Shown piece after piece: positions 57,558-64,000 of a stretch of 64,000 bases of DNA. Source of the DNA: Bacteroidota bacterium (lineage in GTDB: Bacteria; Bacteroidota; Ignavibacteria; Kryptoniales; JAKASW01); the NCBI GenBank assembly GCA_023480735.1, contig JAMCXB010000061.1:1-64000 (forward strand), written 5' to 3'. The position numbers and the translations under genes are program-made. Below the pieces are notes generated by a model. It had not been told where the DNA came from, searched no databases, and saw nothing but the letters and a program-made list of their open reading frames with translations. Numbering within the stretch: position 1 is the stretch's first letter; each line of letters begins with the position of its first letter.

Positions 57558-60068
57558 ATGAAGACTAAAGTTACTATGATCGCTCTTTTCCTTTGTTTTC
57601 TCGGTACTACTTGGGCCCAACAGAAATTCACGTTAAGGGGTGTCGTCCTCGATTCCACAGAGAATTCAAGGATATCTTACGTCGAAATACATTTAGATGA
57701 GGCAAAAATCACGGCAGAAACTGATGCTGATGGCAAATTTGAAATTTCAGGACTAGACAGAGGGACCTACGTACTGAGGGTGAATGCTTCTGGTTACGAC
57801 CCCGAAAGCGTAAGCGTTCAGGTCCCGAGCCAAGAACTGACTATCTATTTGAACAGAAAGACCTACAGGCTCCAACCAATATTGGTAACTGCGCAAATCG
57901 CCCAGAGCCGTAAGACGCCCGTGACATTCAGCAATCTTTCTCAAAAGACAATACATGAACAATACGCAATTCAGGACGTTCCCGTGATATTGTCGCAGTT
58001 GCCGTCGATAACTGAATACTCCGAGAACGGCGAAGGAATAGGCTATTCTTACATCACGATGCGCGGCTTCGACCAGCGGAGAATCTCAATCATGGTCGAC
58101 GGAATCCCTCAGAACGATCCAGAGGATCACAACGTTTACTGGATCGATATGCCCGATTTGCAGGCAAGTACCGGAACGATCCAGGTACAGCGCGGAGCCG
58201 GTACGGAGTTCTACGGTCCGCCGGCAATCGGTGGTTCAATCAACATCGAGACCACAAATCTGGCAAACCAGAGAAAGTTGAACGTTACGTTTGGTGCCGG
58301 ATCAACCGGTTCACCCAACGGGATTGCGCAGAGATACTCGACGACGTTCAGTTCAGGACTGGTCGGCGGCAAGTACTCTTTCTATGCTCATATGGCAAAA
58401 AGCCTGACAACGGGCTACAGACAGGATTCCTGGGTTAACCTTAACAGCTACTTCCTAAGCGCTACCAGGTATGATGAAAAGGCAACTACTGAGATTGACA
58501 TATATGGAGGGCCCATCTCGGACGGACTATCATACTTAGGTCTGCCAAAATTCGCGGCACTAGATAAGAACCTCCGGACCTTGAACTGGGACGACTGGAA
58601 CAGCGATAGCAACATGGTGAACTACTCGCCCCACATGACAAGGTTCATCTCTAGCAACGGACTCGACACCGTGTACGCGGTTCCGAGAAGAAATACTGAG
58701 ATTGAAAACTTTTCGCAGCCTCATTTTTCCGTTATGAACGAATGGGAGGTATCTCCCGTCGTTACACTGAATAATTCAGTCTTTGCCATCTACGGCTCTG
58801 GCTTCTATAATTACGACGGCTCCTGGGCCGACACCAGCTATTTCAGGATAACTTCTCAATACGGATTCAACCCGACACAAAATCCCAGCGATGCTCTCAT
58901 CCACGCTTATGTCGGCCTTCAACAGTACGGCTGGCTTCCCCGCGTCACGATCCGCCATCAGAATGGCACACTGGTTCTAGGAGCCGAGTTGGATCGCAAC
59001 TACTCCGACCACTGGGCCACCATCGACTGGGCCAACAATCTCCCGGCAGGCGTTTCCTCGGATTACCGATACAATCAGTGGCACGCGAGGACAGATGTCG
59101 CCACCGCTTACGGTCACGAGTTGTACAGCATAAATCCGCGTACTACTCTTATGCTCGATCTCGAATACGAGTTCAAGCAGTACAAATTCTACGGCGAGAA
59201 ATTTGTCGGGACGCAGTTCATTGTTCCCTATCATTTTCTCAATCCGAGAATCGGGATCAACTATAACTTTTCCCATACTTCGAACGCGTACCTTAGTGTA
59301 AGCCAGACTTCCCGCGAACCTCAACTTGCTAGCATATACAATGCCGACGAGTCGAGCGGAGGAGAGACTCCGAACTTCGCCTTGAACGCAAACGGCACGT
59401 ACAACTTCGGAGAGCCTCTCATCAAGCCGGAGACTCTCGACGATTATGAATTCGGTTACCATTACAACAACGGCCGGCTAACCTTCGGCCTTACGGCTTA
59501 TTGGATGGAATTTTACAATGAGCTGGTTTCGAACGGCCTCCTGGATCAGTACGGGCAGCCGATCACTGGAAACGCAAAGCGGACCCGTCATGTTGGACTA
59601 GAGTTGGAAGCCAATGCAATCATCACAAATAACTTTGCCCTCTACGGTAACATATCAGTCAGCAGGAACAAGCTTATCGAGTATACGAGTTACATCGATA
59701 CGACCGGAAACACGATTGCCAATGGTATATCGCTAGATGGTAACACATTGGGCGGCTTCCCTGAACTGCTCGGCAACATACGGGCAACATACGCAACGGA
59801 CAATTTCTCCGCCGTACTGCTCGGCCAGTATGTCGGGTCCCAGTACACAGACAACTTCCAGTTGGCTTCCCGTGAGATCAGCCCGTATTTTATCGTGAAC
59901 GGCTGGCTCTCCTACCGGATCCGTGATTTCCTTTCGCTCTCATCGGTCGACTTTAAGCTGTACGTTAATAACCTATTGAACCGGCTTTACATTGCACACG
60001 GCGAAGGTATTTACTTCTACCCCGCGGCGACCAGGAATTTCTTCATCACCTGCTCAGTTGACCTCTGA
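57558..60068 (+). CDS. TonB-dependent receptor, predicted thiamine uptake
   Basis: The 836-aa protein starts at ATG 57558 (GGAG nine bases upstream). A signal peptide (MIALFLCFLGTTWAQQ) is followed by a carboxypeptidase-regulatory-like beta-sandwich (~25-105, GVVLDSTENSRISYVEIHL...LDRGTYVLRVNASGYDP). The TonB plug (~130-235) contains VPVILSQLPSITEYSENGEGIGYSYITMRGFDQRRISIMVDGIP and GAGTEFYGPPAIGGSINIET; a 22-strand barrel follows to the end. The C terminus is NFFITCSVDL. Position behind a TPP riboswitch and before thiamine pyrophosphokinase predicts thiamine, its phosphates or precursors as substrate, analogous to the omp-thi genes of Bacteroidetes. Confidence 0.88.
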   Translation: MKTKVTMIALFLCFLGTTWAQQKFTLRGVVLDSTENSRISYVEIHLDEAKITAETDADGKFEISGLDRGTYVLRVNASGYDPESVSVQVPSQELTIYLNRKTYRLQPILVTAQIAQSRKTPVTFSNLSQKTIHEQYAIQDVPVILSQLPSITEYSENGEGIGYSYITMRGFDQRRISIMVDGIPQNDPEDHNVYWIDMPDLQASTGTIQVQRGAGTEFYGPPAIGGSINIETTNLANQRKLNVTFGAGSTGSPNGIAQRYSTTFSSGLVGGKYSFYAHMAKSLTTGYRQDSWVNLNSYFLSATRYDEKATTEIDIYGGPISDGLSYLGLPKFAALDKNLRTLNWDDWNSDSNMVNYSPHMTRFISSNGLDTVYAVPRRNTEIENFSQPHFSVMNEWEVSPVVTLNNSVFAIYGSGFYNYDGSWADTSYFRITSQYGFNPTQNPSDALIHAYVGLQQYGWLPRVTIRHQNGTLVLGAELDRNYSDHWATIDWANNLPAGVSSDYRYNQWHARTDVATAYGHELYSINPRTTLMLDLEYEFKQYKFYGEKFVGTQFIVPYHFLNPRIGINYNFSHTSNAYLSVSQTSREPQLASIYNADESSGGETPNFALNANGTYNFGEPLIKPETLDDYEFGYHYNNGRLTFGLTAYWMEFYNELVSNGLLDQYGQPITGNAKRTRHVGLELEANAIITNNFALYGNISVSRNKLIEYTSYIDTTGNTIANGISLDGNTLGGFPELLGNIRATYATDNFSAVLLGQYVGSQYTDNFQLASREISPYFIVNGWLSYRIRDFLSLSSVDFKLYVNNLLNRLYIAHGEGIYFYPAATRNFFITCSVDL

Positions 60069-60072
60069 TAGT

Positions 60073-60699
60073 ATGAAATTTGAAAACGCCGTTTTGCTTA
60101 TTTGTAACGGAGTCCCTCCTTCGCGCGAGAGACTCCGTACCCTGCTGCCGAACCCTGCCAAGGTTGTGTGTGCGGACGGCGGTGCAAACAAAGCCAGGTC
60201 GATCGGCCTGGAACCTGATTTGATTGTCGGCGACCTGGATTCATTGGACCAATCAGACGGCGGTTTCCGGAAAGCAGAAATCGTGAGAATACCTTCACAG
60301 GATAATACTGACTTCGAGAAGACATTGGACCTCCTCCTTGAAAGAGGTGTGAATGATTTGCTCATAACCTCGTTTTCAGGCGGCAGAATTGATCAAACGC
60401 TTGCGAACATTCAGATAGCCTACGAATACTCAAAGAGATGCAATCTGGCGCTCGCAGACGATGAGTACCTGATCATTCCGGTTACAAACAAACTTGTAGA
60501 ACATGTCCGAACTGGGACGCTGATATCTTTGCTGCCAATGGAGGATGCAACGCTCGTGAGCACGAAAGGATTGGCTTACGAGTTGAATCACAGCAAGATT
60601 CCTAAAGGTGGCCACGGAATCAGCAATCGTGCAGTTACAGAAGAGATGGAGATCAACGTGCACCGCGGCGGCGTACTGGTCTTCGTGAAAGACATATGA
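60073..60699 (+). CDS. Thiamine pyrophosphokinase
   Basis: The enzyme converts thiamine plus ATP to TPP. It is 208 aa from ATG 60073, four bases after the receptor stop; an upstream frame inside the receptor is not credible. Family motifs are VVCADGGANKARSIGLEPDLIVGDLDSLD, IPSQDNTDFEKTLDLLLERG and a C-terminal thiamine-binding domain with GLAYELNHSKIPKGGHGISNRAV. It is the salvage-route kinase (ThiN/Thi80 type). It overlaps the symporter by four bases (ATGA), so all three operon genes are coupled. Confidence 0.93.
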   Translation: MKFENAVLLICNGVPPSRERLRTLLPNPAKVVCADGGANKARSIGLEPDLIVGDLDSLDQSDGGFRKAEIVRIPSQDNTDFEKTLDLLLERGVNDLLITSFSGGRIDQTLANIQIAYEYSKRCNLALADDEYLIIPVTNKLVEHVRTGTLISLLPMEDATLVSTKGLAYELNHSKIPKGGHGISNRAVTEEMEINVHRGGVLVFVKDI

Positions 60700-62156
60700 C
60701 CGTTACATTTTCTCCGGCCGATTGGGCCATCGTAATTGTGTACTTTGCTTCCGTGGTTTTCGTGGGTTTCCGTGCAGCACGCCGGGCTCGCGGTCCCATA
60801 GACGAATACCTGGTCGCCGGAAGGACGTTGACACTGCCGATATTCGTGGCCACCCTGGTGTCGACATGGTACGGTGGGATACTTGGTGTCGGTGAATTCT
60901 CATACAAGTATGGCATTTCCAACTGGTTTATTTTCGGCGTGCCGTACTACATCTTCGCAGTCATCTTTGCAATCTTCCTTGCACCGCGAGTTCACAAAAC
61001 CAAATTGCATACCATTCCCGACAAACTCAGGGAGACTTACGGCGAAGCAACTGCTAGAATGGGCTCGTTCATAACGCTCCTCATTGTTACTCCTGCACCC
61101 TACGTCCTAATGGTAGGTATACTCGTGCAGATGTTGTCCGGATGGAGTCTCACCGTATCTGTCATCTTTACAACCCTCGTATCGATAGCGTACCTGTACG
61201 CTGGAGGACTGCACTCCGACGTTCGGACAAACAGCCTAGAATTCATTTTGATGTACATCGGTTTCGGCGTGATGCTCCCCTATTGCTACATTCACTACGG
61301 TGGTTTGTCATTCATCGAATCTCACGTGCCGGCAGGTCACCTGACAATTACAGGCGGCAATTCGTGGCAGTATATCATCGCATGGTTTTTCATCGCGAGT
61401 CTCACGCTCATCGATCCCGCTTTCCATCAGAGATGCTATGCGGCGAAATCGGGAGCGGTTGCAAGATATGGCATTCTGGTCTCAACTATCTTCTGGCTGT
61501 TCTTTGATTTCATGACTTCTACCACAGGCCTGTATGCACGCGCTATTCTGCCTCATCTCAGCAACCCAACAATGTCTTATCCCGCCCTCGCTGAGGTCGT
61601 GCTGCCGAGCTTCCTGAAGGGATTATTCTATGTCGGCATGCTTGCCAGCATCATGGCTAGCCTTGAGAGTCTTACTTTCATCTCTGCGGTCACTATAGGG
61701 AAAGATATACTCTTTAGTTTCTTCCACAGGAACGATTCCGCTGCAGACGCGAAATCGAGAATCCTGAGATATTCACATGTCGGCATACTTGTGACCGCCG
61801 GAATCTCCGTTGCAATTGCGTTGCTTATACCTTCGGTAATCCAAATCTGGTATGATCTCGGGGCTGTCTTCATACCCGGATTGTTAATTCCGCTTATTTC
61901 CAGCTATTACCCAAAACTACAGGTGTCGCCTCGGTATGTTTTCCTTTCCATGACTTCAGGCTGGGTCACTTCCCTGCTGTGGCTTTTGTCGGGATTGGTC
62001 GGACATGGGACATCGAATTCGACTTATCTCTTCAACATCCAACCCATGTATCCAGGACTGTTTCTTTCCGCGGTCTTCTACACGGTTGGATTTGCAAAAA
62101 AGCCGAGAGAGGTGTCTGAAGTCAGTAGTGCTTCAAGCGTTGCCGGGGAAAAGTAA
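60696..62156 (+). CDS. Sodium:solute symporter family protein, predicted thiamine or thiamine-precursor transporter
   Basis: The 486-aa SSS-family protein has about 13 membrane segments and the family N-terminal block (FVGFRAARRARGPIDEYLVAGRTLTLPIFVATLVSTWYGGILGVGEFSYKYG). TM8-region residues (GLFYVGMLASIMASLESLTFISAVTIGKDI) match the sodium-site helix of PanF/PutP relatives. Placement in a TPP-riboswitch operon with thiamine pyrophosphokinase predicts inner-membrane uptake of thiamine or HMP. This is analogous to the SSS-type ThiV proteins proposed from comparative genomics. The substrate is inferred from context only. Confidence 0.85.
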   Translation: MTVTFSPADWAIVIVYFASVVFVGFRAARRARGPIDEYLVAGRTLTLPIFVATLVSTWYGGILGVGEFSYKYGISNWFIFGVPYYIFAVIFAIFLAPRVHKTKLHTIPDKLRETYGEATARMGSFITLLIVTPAPYVLMVGILVQMLSGWSLTVSVIFTTLVSIAYLYAGGLHSDVRTNSLEFILMYIGFGVMLPYCYIHYGGLSFIESHVPAGHLTITGGNSWQYIIAWFFIASLTLIDPAFHQRCYAAKSGAVARYGILVSTIFWLFFDFMTSTTGLYARAILPHLSNPTMSYPALAEVVLPSFLKGLFYVGMLASIMASLESLTFISAVTIGKDILFSFFHRNDSAADAKSRILRYSHVGILVTAGISVAIALLIPSVIQIWYDLGAVFIPGLLIPLISSYYPKLQVSPRYVFLSMTSGWVTSLLWLLSGLVGHGTSNSTYLFNIQPMYPGLFLSAVFYTVGFAKKPREVSEVSSASSVAGEK

Positions 62157-62172
62157 ACCTCTCCAGGGAAAC

Positions 62173-62802
62173 TCAGAACTTGACCCGGAGGTTCAATGCG
62201 ACGGCGGTGCCGGCAGGCGTCGAGCTCAGATTAGGTGAGACTTCAAAACCGGAAAGTTCAGCATCGACATAGGCATCCACCATGGATAGCAAATACACTC
62301 CTGCCATGTACCACGCATAAGAGTCCCGTTGGTCTCTGTATGAATCCCGAAGACCCATCAAATTCAAATTACCATATGGAGAAGAAGAGCTAATCGAATT
62401 CGAATACTGTGTGCGATAGTACTCATAGCTTTTGTTGTTGGAGAGCCATTGTGAAACGAAGAATGCCTGTGCCCCGATAATGATCGGTACCTTCCAGTAA
62501 CTGCCGTTATAGATCTGACCGCCCCCTGGAATTGCAGCAGACAGCAAGACTGCTATAAGCGGTGACTTAAGCTTCGACCTGACCGCCTCCGTATCAACAG
62601 CTTGACCAATTGCACTTTTGCTCGAATCAACGAGGTGACTTTGAAATCCCAACCCTTGTCTGAGAGTCATTAGAGCAAAATCTGCTTTCGGTTGTGATGA
62701 CGTCTGGGCTTGGATTCCAAGCGGGGTCAGCAACGTGACAAGAATAAAAACCGCTACCTTCCTTCCCACGGCATGTCGTTCACTTGTATGCAATAATATC
62801 AA
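62173..62802 (-). CDS. DUF5683-type membrane protein
   Basis: The 209-aa protein has a signal-like N terminus (VAVFILVTLLTPLGIQAQ), two hydrophobic segments and the DUF5683 hallmark SAAIPGGGQIYNGSYWKVPIIIG, followed by YAWYMAGVYLLSMVDAYVDAEL and a beta-rich end finishing LNLRVKF. The final F and strand pattern hint at outer-membrane association. The start codon is uncertain: the ATG at 62802 overlaps ridA by 23 bp, and an internal GTG before GRKVAVF is an alternative. Genes of this family commonly sit next to parB in Bacteroidota. Confidence 0.78.
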   Translation of the reverse strand: MILLHTSERHAVGRKVAVFILVTLLTPLGIQAQTSSQPKADFALMTLRQGLGFQSHLVDSSKSAIGQAVDTEAVRSKLKSPLIAVLLSAAIPGGGQIYNGSYWKVPIIIGAQAFFVSQWLSNNKSYEYYRTQYSNSISSSSPYGNLNLMGLRDSYRDQRDSYAWYMAGVYLLSMVDAYVDAELSGFEVSPNLSSTPAGTAVALNLRVKF

Positions 62803-63151
62803 CTTCTACCAATGCATTGCGTGGGAGCGAGGACACTTCTATGGTAGTCCGGGCGGGAGGATTTTCTTTAAAGTACTCGGCGTATATCTTATTGAATTCG
62901 GCAAAGTCGCTCATGTTCTTCAAGTAAATGGTAGACTTGATAACATTTGAAAGAGTACACCCTCCGGCTTCCAGGACAGCAGCAATATTTCTCAGAACCT
63001 GATGTGTTTGCTCGACCAATCCTTCAGCTAGTTCACCCGTCTCGGGGCCGAGGCCAATCTGTCCGGAAAGAAACAATAAACCGTCTATCTCTACGCCCTG
63101 TGAGTATGGTCCGATCGGCTGTGGTGCGCTCTTCGTGTTCAGAATCCCCAT
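62780..63151 (-). CDS. ridA: RidA-family enamine/imine deaminase
   Basis: The 123-aa protein has the full RidA pattern: APQPIGPYSQGVEIDGLLFLSGQIG, NIAAVLEAGG and the active-site Arg in NPPARTTIEVSSLPRNALVEVDIIAYK. RidA hydrolyses reactive 2-aminoacrylate and related imines. It lies between parB (12 bp upstream) and the DUF5683 gene (overlap), so the three form one minus-strand operon. Confidence 0.95.
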   Translation of the reverse strand: MGILNTKSAPQPIGPYSQGVEIDGLLFLSGQIGLGPETGELAEGLVEQTHQVLRNIAAVLEAGGCTLSNVIKSTIYLKNMSDFAEFNKIYAEYFKENPPARTTIEVSSLPRNALVEVDIIAYK

Positions 63152-63163
63152 GATGCGTTCACT

Positions 63164-64000
63164 TCACTCCTTTCGATCTGATAGAATCAACTCGATGATC
63201 CTTTCCAGGTCACCGTCAGCGTAGAACTCAATTCTTATTTCGCCCGCGTGATTATCACTATAGTTTATCTTCACCTTAGTCGCCAAGTGTCTGCGCAGCC
63301 TGTCGGTTAAGTCAAGTATTGTCGCATCTTGCGCAGAAGAAGTAGAGGAGCCGTCTCTGGGAGGATGCAATACTGCCTGTTTACTACTCTTGCCGAGTAG
63401 ATGTCTGACTTCCCTCTCTACCTGTCGAACGCTGAGGTTGTTTTGAACAACCTTCTTGAACAGACGAAGCATCTCTTCCTGGTCGCTTATGGCTAAAAGG
63501 GCTCTTGCGTGTCCTGCCGAAATAGCCCCAGAGATGAGACTCTTCTGTATTTCTGCAGGCAACCTGAGCAATCTCAGGAAGTTCGCGACGGTTGCACGGT
63601 CTTTCCCGACCCTCCCGGCAACCTGTTCCTGCGTAAGAGAGCATTCGTCGATGAGTCGCTGATACCCTGTAGCAACTTCTATTGCATTCAAGTCTTCGCG
63701 CTGCAAATTCTCCGTCAATGCTAATTCGAGCATCTTTGTGTCGGAGGTAATTTCAAGCACATAGGATGCAATTTCTTCTAACCCCAGCTCCGTAACAGCG
63801 CGGAGACGCCGTTCACCGGATATAAGCTCAAACATCCCGTTTTCGACCCTGCGAACTGTAATCGGCTGAATCAACCCGTTTTCCCTGATCGAGCTTTTCA
63901 ATTCCTCAAGGCCCTCTCTCGCAAATTCCTTCCTGGGCTGAAACTTATTCGCCCGGATCTTGCGGACCCCTATCTTAGATATTGAACTAGCCTCGGGTTG
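63164..64000 (-). CDS. parB: ParB chromosome-partitioning protein, N terminus cut by the window edge
   Basis: The frame is open to base 64000, so 278 residues are visible and the true start lies outside. Seen are IRANKFQPRKEF (ParB box I region), IRENGLIQPITVRR, the CTPase motif GERRLRAV and NLQREDLNAIEVATGYQRLI. A helix-turn-helix (LTQEQVAGRVGKDRATVANFLRLLRLP), SGHARALL-like HARALL and a C-terminal dimer domain (~230-278) follow. It binds parS and loads the segregation complex; a chromosomal rather than plasmid copy is likely from the neighbours. parA is presumably next. Confidence 0.94.
   Translation of the reverse strand, partial: QPEASSISKIGVRKIRANKFQPRKEFAREGLEELKSSIRENGLIQPITVRRVENGMFELISGERRLRAVTELGLEEIASYVLEITSDTKMLELALTENLQREDLNAIEVATGYQRLIDECSLTQEQVAGRVGKDRATVANFLRLLRLPAEIQKSLISGAISAGHARALLAISDQEEMLRLFKKVVQNNLSVRQVEREVRHLLGKSSKQAVLHPPRDGSSTSSAQDATILDLTDRLRRHLATKVKINYSDNHAGEIRIEFYADGDLERIIELILSDRKE

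Overview
This 64 kb window (roughly half G+C, nearly all coding) looks like a chromosomal segment from the Bacteroidota/Chlorobiota/Ignavibacteriota (FCB) lineage. The pointers are a TonB-dependent receptor with an N-terminal carboxypeptidase-regulatory-like domain, a DUF5683 protein near parB, large BNR/VPS10-type repeat proteins, a patatin fused to an Omp85-like barrel and a complete LolCDE-like set. There is no sign of phage or plasmid replication genes. Species cannot be named from the sequence alone.

Layout. (1) 1-233: tail of an outer-membrane beta-barrel gene, then a 551-bp gap. (2) 785-12988: three very large genes for glycan work. They are a TPR plus triple-methyltransferase protein (961 aa), a 2283-aa protein carrying six glycosyltransferase-like domains plus TPRs, and a 748-aa GT4 + GT9-like fusion. 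This is the most unusual block of the window and is best read as a surface-glycan or protein-glycosylation assembly module. (3) 13277-17560: prfB with the classical +1 programmed frameshift, then two LolC/E-like permeases and a LolD-like ATPase. (4) 17608-18001: tRNA-Arg(CCG) followed at once by a GIY-YIG nuclease ORF and a second, interrupted copy of the tRNA 3' end, which looks like a small mobile unit. (5) 18135-22702: a small zinc-ribbon membrane protein, a PlpD-like patatin/Omp85 protein, a 118-bp MITE-like palindrome with 9-bp flanking repeats, and enolase. (6) Minus strand 26941-22763: AsmA-like protein, RsmA and a PAP2 membrane protein. (7) 27045-37535: tmk, a CtpA-like S41 protease, citrate synthase, HIT, isocitrate dehydrogenase, Lrp/AsnC, glutamine synthetase and aconitase. 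The last is broken by a one-base insertion and preceded by a perfect 17-bp hairpin. Together these cover the oxidative branch of the TCA cycle to 2-oxoglutarate plus ammonium assimilation. (8) 37622-39451: ribosomal protein L31 and RsmB. (9) 39512-52996: a tightly packed run of 14 genes from class II aldolase to a LysM lytic transglycosylase, mostly overlapping or a few bases apart. (10) 53235-56988: a DUF123 protein and a BNR/VPS10-type secreted protein. (11) 57309-62156: a TPP riboswitch followed by a TonB receptor, thiamine pyrophosphokinase and a sodium:solute symporter, forming a coherent thiamine-salvage operon. (12) Minus strand 64000-62173: parB (cut by the window edge), ridA and a DUF5683 gene.

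The most promising leads are the multi-enzyme glycosylation polyproteins, the tRNA/GIY-YIG unit with its nested-palindrome insert, the MITE-like element, and the riboswitch-linked symporter as a candidate thiamine transporter.
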